A stretch of DNA of 64,000 bases, taken from the NCBI GenBank assembly GCA_964036295.1, contig OZ038469.1:4294067-4358066 (forward strand), in the 5' to 3' direction. The position numbers and the translations under genes were made by a program. Below, in pieces: positions 11,541 to 23,550 of this stretch (the first letter of the stretch is position 1; each line of letters opens with the position of its first letter). The notes below the pieces were generated by a model, which did not search any database, was not told the origin of the DNA, and saw only the letters and a list, made by a program, of their open reading frames with translations. This DNA is from Plumapathes pennacea. Taxonomy: Eukaryota; Cnidaria; Anthozoa; Antipatharia; Myriopathidae.

Positions 11541-14500
11541 TTGCCGGGAAAGCACACCTTTTCTAGTTGAAACGAATTTTTGCTTCTTTTTTCGTCTCCG
11601 TTGTTTGATACTGCAGGGGTAACTCACACCCTTAACCGCTGTCTTGGTTGATTTCGAATGTTAACTTGTGGAAAACAACGAAGTTAGGAGCTAATATGTA
11701 TTGCGAGGTGTTCATTTAAGTGGTGCAACTTGGCACCAAATAAAGTTTACTTTGAGTTTTAGGTTCGTGGTATACTGTAATTCCTTCCTTTGCTCTTGTT
11801 CAGATTCGTTTTTCTTGAATATTATTTCAAATGTTGCTCCTTTGTGTAGTTCTTTCGTCAGAACGCAAAACGCAGCTTCACTTGGCTTGCGCTATATTCA
11901 TGCTGAAGCGGCACTTGGTTAATACACCGAGGCCATCACGTTTCCAGAGACCCGCTTCTCTCGTGCTCTCCCAGGCAACATAACTCGATAGACGCACGCT
12001 AGTCACACCAATTATAATTGATTGTGTTCTTTACTTTAGGTTATCGAGTTACCTTTCTTCAATGTAGGACACAGTTTTAACTTGTTAATCTTTTTGCCAA
12101 CTTTATCAGTTACTAGTCTATAGGCGAATCTTTGCTTGCGTATTTGCCTCACTAGAATATAATATAAAAATTTCAAGCCAGACCCATACATCGCAAGAGC
12201 ATATCAGACCTAGTAATTACCGAAATTTGAAGGTTATCGATTGAAAAAATGTTGAGAAACCTTTTTAAAACTGCAAAAATAAGTGAGAGTGTATGGTTGA
12301 GTGGCAGCAGTTGTCACCCAACCATATATTCTCTGTGTAGATTTTACAGTTTTAATAAAGTTGTTTCTCAAAAGGAATTCATCGGACAAACCTTAAAATA
12401 TTCGGTAATTACTAGCTAAAGTCAGATATGCTGGCAAACATGTATACAAAATTCCGCCTTTATCATTTCTAAAATCGATTGGAACTAATATTCATCAGAC
12501 TACCGACGGAAGTTTTTTTGCTCGGAAGCACATAATGTACATGAGCTGTGTTAGCGAGCGCACTTTCGAGCAAAAGAGATCCCTGTTACCGTTTGTTCCA
12601 ATCGAATTTAGAAATGGTATGGACTACTCTACCTGATAGTGAAGTCAGTAGAAAAAAAGTTAAAAATACTCTTAACTGAAATGCGTTTACTTCTTGCGGT
12701 AGCTCGCCGGCTATTTTGAATGCACAATGCGTTTGTCAGTGTAGAGACTGAGTGATGACGTCACTGACAATGTACGTATTAGTCAGCAAGTTAGTCAGCT
12801 CGGTCTTCAACACTAATGGCTACACTTTCAGGTGCTAATAGTCGTGCCAACTTCTAAATTAGAACCACAATCTTATACCGTTATGTAGTGTGCGAGTTTA
12901 TTTGTGCGAACTGGAGCGTTCCAACAGGACACCCAAACGAACTGAATTACAGAAGAAATTCTGTCGTACTGGGTCCGGCCGGGTTCGAAACTCGATTTAG
13001 CTAACCCATAATTAAGTTTAACCACATGTTTTCTCTCAATCTCTTGGCTAACAAACTGCAGAGTTTTGATCAAAGACGAACTAGGACGTTTTTTTCAAGC
13101 TCAAAACACAAAAGGAATAGTTTCGTGAGCGAAAACTCCCCCTAACAAAACTAAAAAATGTCAACAAAGTTTATACCTAGCACTTATACCTAGGATTAGC
13201 CTAATCGTAACTCTAACAACCAGACCCTAGTAATTTATTTAAAAAGGTGACAATGTAACTTTGGTTTAGTGGCTCGTACATCGCCGTCTTACGTGGATAC
13301 ATCGGTGCCCGCGATCTCTTAACGGCTTACTCGCCGACCAGTTCTTTACCTCGAATGTAAATAAACCTGCTGGTAGGTACGACAAGGACGCCAGCTCATA
13401 AGATCCCTGATTTCTGGATATTATTTCAGCCATTTTTGTGACGGTATAAAGTGAAGGTGATCTTCCATAACACCAAGAGAAACGTCTATTCGCTTCGTCC
13501 GCCATGTTGACTGAGCTGGGTAACCTGGCAATTTTCTTTGTTAAAGTGCTGCCCATTCATAAACTGAAGGCTCGAGTCAGTTCCAACGCGCGCTAAATTC
13601 AAAACACGAGTTTACGTCATCACAAATCACGTGATAATGTCAACCAATCACAACGTGCTGATTGTTCAATTAGTATGGGTCCGCACCGAATATTTATAGA
13701 ATAGTTTATGATACCGTGGGAACGAAGATATTCATTTTACGTATGCTCTACTCCTTGCTTCCACAGATATATGACGCTTAACGCCATTCGTATCATATTG
13801 CACGTGGTACGAGCTTCTTCGGGTGTTTGGGAAAAATTGCTAATTAATTCTCATGTGTTTGCCAAGTGACTTTAACCCCACTCACTGTTTCACGTCAACC
13901 AAACTTTTATATGTAAATATTGACATGTTTGATCACGCCTATTTTAGAGCTGAAGTATAATTGGTTCTTACCTTATTCTCAATAAATTAGTTTGAAAAAA
14001 TAATGTTTCGCCTGGAGCAAGGCTATTAGCTCTTTTAATCATATTCTCGTTTAAAATATCGTCTACTACACAACGTGCACAACATTAGAGGAAGCCGGGG
14101 GACAGCGCACGACATCATGGACAAAACAGTAAGTACAAGGGCTTGAGGAAATTTGATACATCTGTAATCGATCCAAGTTAATTGCAATTAAGTGTACATC
14201 GAGCTGAATAATTTTTGTCAGTGTGAACATAGTTAGCACCACTAACTATAGTGTGAACGTGCACCAAACGATTTCAGATAGTTTCCACTTAAGCAAATTG
14301 GGCGTAAACGCGCTCTTAAACAGATAGAGAACAAAAGAAGCGCGTGATAGAAATCTTGATGTCAAGTGTGCTTTCTGGTGCGACCGAGTCCAGATATCGG
14401 GAAACAAAACTAAGGCTAAAGCTACACGTGGCCTGGAATGCGCCTTTTACTTTCAAAATGGAGCAGTAGGGAAAGGTTTCAGGTGGCAAAAAGGTCGGAG

Positions 14501-14879
14501 GAAGGATTTTTAATTTAATGCCGTTTCGTTGCCCAGCGTGTGATCAACATATCTAGTGTTTGTCACATGAAAACACGCTACCACGTTGCACACAGAGCGA
14601 CACTGACCATAATTTCTTTCAGGAGTGCTATTTTTAGTTCTGAAATCAAAAAAGTACAAATTATTATTTTGGAAGGTGCTACGGTCACGTGACCCATGAA
14701 AACGGCGTGGTTAAAAACAAAGAATTGATCTCACCGGCGCGCGTTCGCACATGTGAAGATATTACTTGGAGCCTTTTCCGAATTTTTCTCTGCCTCATTA
14801 GCTGTCTACAGAATACTTGATACTCTGTCGAGGCGAAAATAGCTAAAAAAATTTACAGCACATTAGGATGCTGTGTGTA
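11541..14879. other. Fumarase 3' flank; no established gene
   Basis: Sequence from 11541 to about 12140 is shared with 40939-42085, and part of 13640-14130 with 42370-42560. A possible first exon lies on the minus strand: the ATG at 13505 opens a frame beginning MADEANRR in an AACATGGCGG context, running to a plausible donor GAG|GTAAAG near 13350. No continuation was identified. At 14117 an ATG with three further codons is followed at once by GTAAGT, another possible but unsupported tiny first exon. Otherwise I see only AT-rich intergenic sequence. Confidence 0.35.
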
Positions 14880-15515
14880 AGGGCCTGTGCAAACGAACGC
14901 AACATGTTGGTTACCGAATTGACAGAGCATTCAGTGCGCAAGCGTGAGGCCAACAATGTTGCGCAAACGCGTCCAAACGAATGCAACATGTTACGATGTG
15001 CTTCACTGACCACGAGAACAAAAGAAATGTTGGCTGATGTTGGGTGAAAAGTTTGACCGATTTCAAACTTCACACAACACGTGCCAACATCATGCAACAT
15101 CGCCCAACAAGATGGCGGAAAGTAAAATGCTCGTTGAAGGCTGTTTCATCCGCAAATAAGGATAAATTCAATAGCAGAAAGTGGTCGGAGCAGGAAGTTG
15201 ACGAGCAAATCCATATGCTCGAAGAGAGAGTCTGTTCAAAAAGGAGTATGATTGAACTCTTCTAGAAGGGCAGTAATTGAGATGCATTTCCGCGTTTTCC
15301 ATCATCTGTGTTGATCGGCCGCTATACTAGACGTATACGGTTTTGCAAAAGCATTTGGGTTAATATCGATCTCAGATCCCCTTTCAGTGGAATATTAGTT
15401 TCGCGCAACATTGCCCAACATGTTGCGATCCTCGGCCAACATCGCACAACATTCACCCAACAATGTAGTTGGGCGATGTTGTGCCAACATGTTGCGTTTG
15501 TTTGCACAGGCTGTA
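14880..15515. mobile_element. TIR element of about 635 bp with a small SANT-like ORF remnant
   Basis: The ends CCTGTGCAAACGAACGCAAC and GTTGCGTTTGTTTGCACAGG are inverted repeats; CAACATGTTG-type steps recur inside both arms. The ORF at 15044-15265 includes a KWSEQEVDEQ stretch reminiscent of the first helix of Myb/SANT-like DNA-binding domains found in PIF/Harbinger-type transposons. It is too short to be functional, so this is probably a deletion derivative. The superfamily assignment is tentative. Confidence 0.55.
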
Positions 15516-18500
15516 ATGACGAAACTTTGACGGTTCATTATTATTCAGATGTTCCTATAGCAGAAATTAATACTACAGATCGCGCTGGAATGGTTTTCTC
15601 CAAAAGCCATGCACGTGTGTAATCCATGTGGTGTAATCAACTGAAACGACATCACAACTTTTTAAAACAATGTCCGACGAGAAAAAGTGATTGTGTGATC
15701 GAAGTGATCAAAGTGATCGTGAAGAAGTGCTGAATACAAATTGCTTTTAATTCATACGCATGGCTCGCATTTAACCAGAGATCAGAGATCGATCGATCTA
15801 ACTTCCTATATTATGAACGTACCCGAAGCAAAAATAGAAGAACAATATGGAAGTAACGCAACTATAGAAGAGGCAGATTCACAAAATCAAAAGAGTTTTA
15901 GTTTGCTTGAAAACGTATGACAATGCGTGGCGCTGTGACATCGTGCGCATGCTCAAGTTTCAAATTTATCCTCTGTAAGGGTTTATATTTTTTCGAGACA
16001 CATTTTGGGGCACAATTGTAGGTTATGGACATGGACACAGGAGTGCTTATTATAATAATGGACAAACGAAGACCCTTAGACATCTTTGCAAAAAAAGAAA
16101 GCGAAAAAAGGTACGAATTTCATACTATTGTAGCGTGGTAACGCCTGATGATAGCTTCGTTATTTTAGGTTCCTTGAGTGTATCTGTAGGGTTTTACCAA
16201 TTGTGTCTATTAGATCGATTGCCTATATCACAAGGATACCGACGAGGCACTCGTCATCCATTTCTTGATCCAGAATTCTGCCTACTTCGTTTTTATCAGC
16301 TTTTCGTAGTTAATGTAAGGAAGGAACCACCCTCTCTTTCGTTCCATCTCCCTTGCTCTCTGCTTCTGTAAGTTTAATATTATTTATCCTGAAAAGAGCC
16401 TATTTAACTATATGGGCTGGAAAAGGACAGAGCTAAGGGTTAGTATGAGAGATGAGGAGGAGGAGAGGAGAGGAGAGAGGGGGAAAGTGAGAACGATGTG
16501 GGGGTCAATGAAACTGATATAACATACCCTATTTGTTTTCTTATAGTTTCAATGTTTAGTTCTAGTACGAGACAATTCAAAATAAAAATTATGAACTGTT
16601 TTAGCGAGAAAACTATGTTCAGTGATTGGCTGCGAACCTTTAGCAAGCATTTACGAAAAATATATACTGATCCGACGAAGAAACTGTTGCACCACGATAA
16701 GTACAGTCCACATATATTGTCAGGTGGTTTTTCTCGACATAAGACATCGGAAACATTCCAAAATTTCCCCTGGCTGCGTTGACGGCATGCAAAGCACTTG
16801 TTACTCTTTCCAGGCAAGACAACTGAAGAGATATTAAAATTGAATGATTGTATTGTGCTTAATGCTGCCGTGAAGCTGTGGCGGTTAGTATTCAGCTGGG
16901 TCGTATCAACCAAGTCGCGCTAGAATAGTTTTCTTCAAAGGTCTCCACGTGTAGTCCATGAGCTGTAATCAACTGAAACGACATTCGACATTACAGTTTT
17001 TCAAACATTTCCCGACGAGAAAAATTGTTAAATGGATACAAAACACTTTTCATCTTTCAAATTTATGATCGGGTTCACTTGAAATGAGGTGCCGCTGACT
17101 CTACCGGTGTTAAAAATGCTCTAAAGAGGAAACCTAAATTTGCCCAAAAATTACTTTATAATAATAATACTTAACTCTAGAACTAATTCCTTCTTACGTC
17201 TTATCCAAAGTAGAACTGGGCTTCTTAAAATCAACCAAGGATACGACCCTTGCATCACACCTTTTTTATTGTGATAGCGTCACTCCCTGTACTTGGTCAA
17301 CATAAGTAGGCATATTAACTCAGCACAATGTTTATAAACAAAACATATGTTCGTTGGCATTTAGGTAGACACAGGTTAACAAAGGCAATGTGCAAATACT
17401 GCAGCAACCCCCATCATTTTGTAGGGGTCAATTCAATAAACATTTTCACGTGTATTTCACAAATTGGACTGTAGTTAACCTAATACTACTATTAAACGGA
17501 CTGGATGAATGTCTGTGAAATGTTTTGGAATCATAGATGCAACAATGTTTGCACCATGTCATAAAATTAGTGCGTGTGTAAGTGTAAGGGAACTCGCATT
17601 GTATAATACCACTCACATATTTTCCGCTGCCTGACTTTGGTTTAATATTTGCTCGGAAATTCTGCAACCCTACATTCCCAAAAGTTTAAGGGCGGGTCAT
17701 GTTGTCGTGTGATATACTATGACTTTCGTATGCCATTAACTATGTAAGTGAAAAAGTAACCTTCCCAACTTGATGTTGACCTAACAGGATGACTGATGAT
17801 CACAACAAATTTAACAACGCTTTGCGGTGTTAAGAAAAGCACTTTTTCATGGAATACAAAACATGGATAGACACTTACATCGTACAAGGAGGGAGAGAAA
17901 GCAATTGCAGAAACGTACTAAACGAAAGCATCTTAAATTACTCCGGCAGACATATGATAGCTGCTTGCCTGTCCATAGCCGTCATAGTTTGTTACACAAG
18001 TAGCATCCAAACTTATTCAAAAGTATGAAACTTGTCAGGTATTCAACAAACAATAAACTCAATTTTTACGTCCCCTTACACAAAAACAATTTCACAATAC
18101 CCACGTCTGAAGTAAGCAGCCAGGATCATGCTGTAAAGATAGAACTTATAAAATCCATCTGCTCAGTCTCAGGCTAAAATTATGTCTTTCTTCTTAGTCA
18201 TGCATGCGTGTTACAATGCATCCAACCAATGGGTTTAACTTATTTGGTCTGAGCAGCTGTTTTAAATATTACCGATATAATGCTTACTTGACCGCAACAG
18301 CCCAGCAACCAATATCAGTTAATCAAGGCACCCAGCGGTTAATTCAGCAGGGCGCAAAACTAAAGACGACATAATGAATGATAATTTTTATAAAGTATGA
18401 AATAATGAGGCGTGTCGCATAATTATGCACAAGTTATGACACTGCAACTAAACTGTGCCAATACACAGAAAAGAGTTTGACAGCCATAGATAGATGATTG

Positions 18501-18540
18501 TCATAGTTACAAGTTTTGACTAGTAAAGTACTTAACAATG
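15516..18540. other. Intergenic with an exon-like block conserved in both duplication units
   Basis: A possible coding exon at 16058-16110 (+) starts with ATG, reads MDKRRPLDIFAKKESEK and ends at a donor AG|GTACGA. The matching block in unit B (about 43568-43619) keeps the donor but has lost the ATG (TTG). A 35-codon ORF at 15813-15920 is also present, without support. A block around 15590-15660 recurs at about 16920-16990 and at about 43085-43160. No complete gene was found. Confidence 0.35.
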
Positions 18541-18695
18541 GCTTATACGGTGGAGCTGGGCTCGGACGTCAACCACAAACGAAACAGATTAAGGCAATGC
18601 TTTAAGTGGATTCGGTGTATGACTTCACTACACGGAAAGAATGTCAACCTCGATGGTTTCTTGAACTGGATTTCGAATTGGCATTATGATGCAGG
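18541..18695 (+). CDS. Candidate first exon, unknown product
   Basis: An ATG at 18541 opens about 51 codons beginning MAYTVELGSD, with a Trp- and Asn-rich end, stopping at a plausible donor CAG|GTTAGT. It lies 1.3 kb upstream of the truncated RNase-like relic and 3 kb upstream of the intact member. A diverged relative lies at about 47148-47272 in unit B with a corresponding CAG|GTCAGT donor. The block is thus older than the duplication, but the two peptides differ greatly and the unit B copy may be dead. I recognise no domain and cannot tell which downstream exon it would join. It may be non-coding. Confidence 0.25.
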
Positions 18696-19864
18696 TTAGT
18701 TTACACTTGTATTGGTAGAGCTGAACATTTTTTTGTGAGATACTTGCAGCTATGCCACAATTTGGACAATCAGCAAAAAGTCTGAACTTATAATCGCACA
18801 AATCAGAGCAGTAAGCTTATTCACAGTACTTTACTTGCTTTAGTTTGTAAATTGATATGCTTTTCACCTTTTCTGAACTGAAACACTATGTAACATTTAT
18901 TCTCGTATTAGGGTTAACGAGAAATCCGTGTATTTAACTGACTAATTGTTTGAAAACTTTTTGAGATAATACGAACAAAAGGGTAGCCAGTTGACATAGA
19001 ATCAAAGTAAGTATACCCCTGTATAAACCTACAGAAGAGGAAAACGCTGATTGCTTCAGAAGTTCTACAAAATTCTTGATGTAGTGCTAGCTGTAGATCA
19101 AAATAACAGCAAGATGAAGCCAAGACATTAATTATGTGTGATGCTTTGCCGAAATCATTCGGTCCGTATGGGCTAGATTTAGGTATGAAAGTCGGCAATA
19201 GTACCATCACGATTTGAGTGACGTTGTTGTATCTGAATTACAATCTTGAGCCGCATGCGAAAGATTGTGAATCAGCCACAACATCGGCAGGAATACTGTA
19301 AAGTACAAGGGCAAAAATGTCTGGCAAATTAAACATTAACTCAAGCTGATGAGAAAGACGCGCTTTTTCGATGCCTCGTAACTTTTGCAAGTTTTAAAAG
19401 TTATCAGGAGGAGCAGTCTCCTGGTTCCGTTACACCAAGAATAGTATGAAGTGGAGTGTTAGGTTTCTGAAGAATGGCAAAGGATACGGGCAAAGAAAGT
19501 GGCCCCCAGGAACGGGTCCGTTAGTTTTACATGTGGTAATCTCGAAGAGACTCATAATCTGACCGTACAAATTACAGAAATTTCCCTGAATTTTGGCTAA
19601 CTAAATTCTCGGCGAAGTCATGAGTTCAGTTTCTTTACGAGTGTGGAGTTATCTATTACTATTAGTTTGTATATGATACAGAATACATAAAGATCTAGTT
19701 GGTATTCTATATGAACGATACAGAAAACTAATCAGCGCTCTACTTGGGCAAGAAATTGTGCAAAGATCAATCTAACAATCTCTGGCCAAAAGATTACGTT
19801 GCAATTATTTATCAGTAACAACATATTTCCAGTCTCACCATTCAGCATTTCAGCTCCTAGCTGA

Positions 19865-19993
19865 ATGGCAGGCTATGAGATCAACTTCTTACATATTTAC
19901 AAAAATCACCTAAGTAGAAACGAAGATGGGTTTGATATTTCGATAGAAGACGCAATCAAAATCAATGGGGAAGCACGGAGAATGGAAAGCTGA
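19865..19993 (+). pseudogene. Relic of the RNase A-like toxin-domain family, truncated by a stop
   Basis: The frame starts MAGYEIN and keeps the family N-terminal signature HIYKNHLSRNE (from residue 10), closely matching the intact gene 1.7 kb downstream. It ends at TGA after 42 codons, where the intact member continues for about 100 more. Sequence after the stop still shows weak nucleotide similarity for a short distance and then none. The conserved C-terminal half is missing. It is best read as a degraded tandem copy. A short expressed form cannot be excluded. Confidence 0.65.
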
Positions 19994-21597
19994 TACGGTG
20001 GCACGAACAAACGTTTAATTGGAGTTGAAAATTGCCACACAGTTGCCAGATTGCTAACAGACTGCCCAAGAACAGATAAGCACACCTAGTCTGCTTGTTT
20101 GGCTAACATCATCTCAATTCTCTTGCACAAAAATTATGCTGAGAGCAAAATGTATCGGTTACAAAATCATTCTGCGATTGAAATAATTTTATAATGTTAA
20201 ATTGAAATTTTAAAATAAAAAATAAAAACGCCGGGACCAAGGCCAAACAAAAGCAAGCACTTATAGCTGGTGACAGAGGTAAAACTAATTTTATCGCGTT
20301 ATTGCGTACATGGACCTTATTTCATAGTGAAGATAGACTCGAAACGAACGTAAACAAAAGTATAAAAAATGGTACGATTGACGAAGAAAGTTAGAAAGTC
20401 AACGAACGCAGCTTAGTGCAAGACCGCTCTCTCTGATAAGAAACGTCTTGCAAATTTCTTACGTTCAACGAAAAAAATTGACGTAGCAATTTAGGCCAGA
20501 ATTCTGGGAGCCGAGCTAAAGAACGTTTAAATCAGCATAAGAATTTCAGATTACTAGACTATACATTGGCTATTTCAGCATGTACTTTGGCAAAGATTAG
20601 CTGTAGATCAATGGTTTCACGCTTGAATTCATGCACACTTCTTAGCATCTAAAACAATGGCGACCCAGGTAATTTTTGCATACAATTACCAAGTTACCAA
20701 AATAAGGATACTCGCGTTTCTTTCAATTGCCAGTCTTCTGCTCTTTTTGTTTTCTTTGTAAATTGCACTTAAAATATCATGTAAGTACATGATCACAGAT
20801 TACAAATATTATAGTGAATATATCTTCTAATAACTGCAAGGCAAGATATCATGCAGTGTTACAAGTTCGGGAGAACGGGTAGCAACACAAAGCACGAGAA
20901 TCAAGCATGACGGTGTATCGTTTAGTTCTTTTGGAAGTGATACGTAACATACATTATGCCGTGTAGCTGAAAATGGCATTACCACCGCTCCAGCACCTGC
21001 AAATATCCCGTACTTAAAACTGCTTGATGCTACTTGTATGGCGATGCAAGACGAATACTTAATTAATTTCTATACTTGTCACCTTGAATCAGTTGCCAGT
21101 CACTTCGCTCTTAGTATTCTTGCAAGCCTGTTCCCTCGGCGACTCAAACTGTGCTGTGAGCTCAGCTCTATTTGAGTACTACGTAGTAATTACACGTTTC
21201 ATTTCATAATTCATCATCAGAGTAAATCAAGCTTAGTTACCTTTGTGCTCTTCAAGGCTGAACGGACTGGCCCGAGCCAAAAACCACATACTATAAAACA
21301 GTCCAGTGATCAGTTGCTCTTACGATGACCAGTACGCATGCGCCTGCACAGTCATGCCAGAAATATAAACAAGCCGCAGTCATGCGAAGAGTTCAAACAT
21401 TTGGCAATCCCATAACGTTAAATGATATCTTTTCTTAGCAAATGAAAATTTAGTAAACCATTTGTTCGCCAAATTTACGATCTTTTATAAGCAAGTTAAA
21501 CGAATACAAATAAGTACGCTGACTGTTGACGAATTACTCGTCTGAAGTGGGCCGGGATAGGCCTGGTGACAAGCCACTTAGCTGTGCGCGCAGCAAA

Positions 21598-22035
21598 ATG
21601 GCAGGCTGTGGTGAAATCGATTTTACCCATATTTACAAAAAACATCTCAGTAGAAACAAAGAGGAGCATGACATTTTGACAGAAGGCGCTAGCAAAAACA
21701 ATGGAAGCTTGGAGAATGTAAAGCATCTACGCACAGTGTTTTTGAAGGCTGAAAGTGAGGACAAGGCAGAAGCAGATGTGAAAGATTTGCGGCTCAACGC
21801 ACGTTTAGGCAGTAAAAACGTCCACCATCGGTATGAAACCTCAAAGAAAACAAAAGAAAAACGTCTGATAATAGAAGTTAAAGCTCCCAAGATTGTTGGC
21901 ACGCTCCCTTATATAGATCCAACTACAGGAAAATTGGTGGAACTTGAGCTGCAGTACTATAGAATTGTGGCAACATCCGATAACAAGAAGGTCATAACAA
22001 TGTACCCCTTTGATCCAAGGCAAGTCGATTTATGA
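21598..22035 (+). CDS. Putative RNase A-like (CdiA C-terminal type) toxin-domain protein, copy 1
   Basis: The first exon encodes about 141 residues. Read straight through, it stops at 22035 after 145 residues. A GC donor (CCAAG|GCAAGT) at 22019/22020 offers an alternative end, with three TTGCAG acceptors at 22107, 22117 and 22127. The domain layout matches, by eye, bacterial CdiA-CT RNase A-like domains: His11 and His16 in an H-x4-H-L-S-R segment, TVF at 46-48, VGTLPY at 100-105, QYYRIV at 119-124 and a terminal ITMYPF with Thr134 and Tyr136. That family uses an N-terminal His and a C-terminal Thr-x-Tyr for RNA cleavage. Its catalytic Arg has no obvious equivalent here. No signal peptide is seen. 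The start at 21598 is used because all three family copies begin there; an ATG at 21526 adds 24 residues. The coding call is firm; the function is inference. Confidence 0.6.
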   Translation: MAGCGEIDFTHIYKKHLSRNKEEHDILTEGASKNNGSLENVKHLRTVFLKAESEDKAEADVKDLRLNARLGSKNVHHRYETSKKTKEKRLIIEVKAPKIVGTLPYIDPTTGKLVELELQYYRIVATSDNKKVITMYPFDPRQVDL

Positions 22036-23370
22036 TACAAAGTAAAATGTGCCAGACTCTGGATAGTTTGTTCTGTTAAGTAAAACATTTATCCTTTGAT
22101 CTTGCAGTATCTTGCAGTATATTGCAGCCCAAAATATCAATTGAAACTGGTGAGTACACTTTATCTGTTGTATGCCTGAAATTTAAATAGTAGCTTCTGC
22201 CATCTTGGTATGCATAACCCTATCTCCTACACATTCTTCTATAACTTGCGTCTTCAGGAACTTCTCACATAACTGTAATAATCTGTGGTATAATACACGT
22301 ACATAGACAGTAAAACTGATGTTAATGTGCGTGATAAATACTTAATTGTCCAAGAATTCATATATTTTGGTGTCGTATACGAAGTGGTGTTGTTTACTGA
22401 GTCGTCGAGGAGCAATCTCGTATGACGTTATTTTGTCATTGGCTATCACGTTACCTTCTTTTATACCTTTGCTTGCTTTCATTTAATATGTTTTGATCTG
22501 CAATGATGTACGTTGGTCTGACTTCATTAACATTCACTCACCTTCATCGTAGTTTCTTCATAGTTCACTGTCGTCCACTTGCGGTTCTATCTGCACACTT
22601 CTTTTTTCATCCTTATGTCATTCCTTTATTCATCTTCGTCAGTTTCCATGCAATTTATTGCCTCCGCTGTCTGAATTCCTTCATTCTTCACCTTTATTAT
22701 TTCTAAAAATATGCCTTTGGCTGTTAGTAGGCGCTGTATGCGCACAATTTTAAAACGCGCGGACAGCCTTGTGCTGAAAGGTGTATCCGGCAAAAACTTT
22801 GCAAAACGTTTACTGCGTGAAAACACTCAACTATGTACAATTTTATGATGGAATATAGTGTTCTACTACTCCGACGCAGTATTCCATAGTTTTCCATTGC
22901 TGTCATCTACCCTATTCACCGTCTTGTCCTAGTTTGTTCAACTGCGCTGCCTTCATTTAATATCATCTGCACCAGTCATTCACCTTGTTTCCTCTGACAA
23001 AGAAAAACTTGCACTCTGTTATTCCCGAAAGTGTCGCTTGAAATTATTTTGTAATATTTTGATGCAATAGTACTTTACCTTTGCTTTATTGAGACAGGCT
23101 TTGCGATTTTCCGTAAGAAACCATTCTTAAATCGACTCAGTGTATATATTCTACCAGGGCCACCAATAAACCGCGCGCCAGAACCACTCTGACACCACGC
23201 ACATCAACACAGCTGAAAAAAAGTGCACCTTCTATGTTTTACATTAACTAAAATTGGTTGAAAACTTGGTTTATACCTATGAAACGTGTGATTTCTCAAA
23301 TAGACACAATCTTTTTAATAGTTTCACTCTATCATCGACTTGAATAAAGTATTAATTGAGCCTCACAGTG
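22036..23370. other. 3' region of RNase-like copy 1 and intergenic
   Basis: Sequence from 22090 to about 22190 aligns with 55500-55585 in unit B, and scattered similarity continues to about 24780 (against about 58080). ORF fragments at 22503-22706 and 22626-22906 are not supported by conservation of frame. No other gene is seen. Confidence 0.4.
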
Positions 23371-23550
23371 TGTCACGTGACCTGAAATGGGACTAACACG
23401 CCAAATTAATATCTCAAAATAATAATGAAATTTTATTTGCCAGACTTTGCTCACTCATTCGGGTATTTCTGGGTGAGTTATCTGATTTAGATATTTTACT
23501 GTTATTTAGAGACGCATGTTGGTGCGTTGTCCCATTTCAGGTCACGTGAT
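23371..23550. mobile_element. MITE-like element with TCACGTGA ends
   Basis: The left end is GTCACGTGACCTGAAATGGG. The right end CCCATTTCAGGTCACGTGA is its inverted repeat. It is about 180 bp, AT-rich inside and non-coding. Confidence 0.75.
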
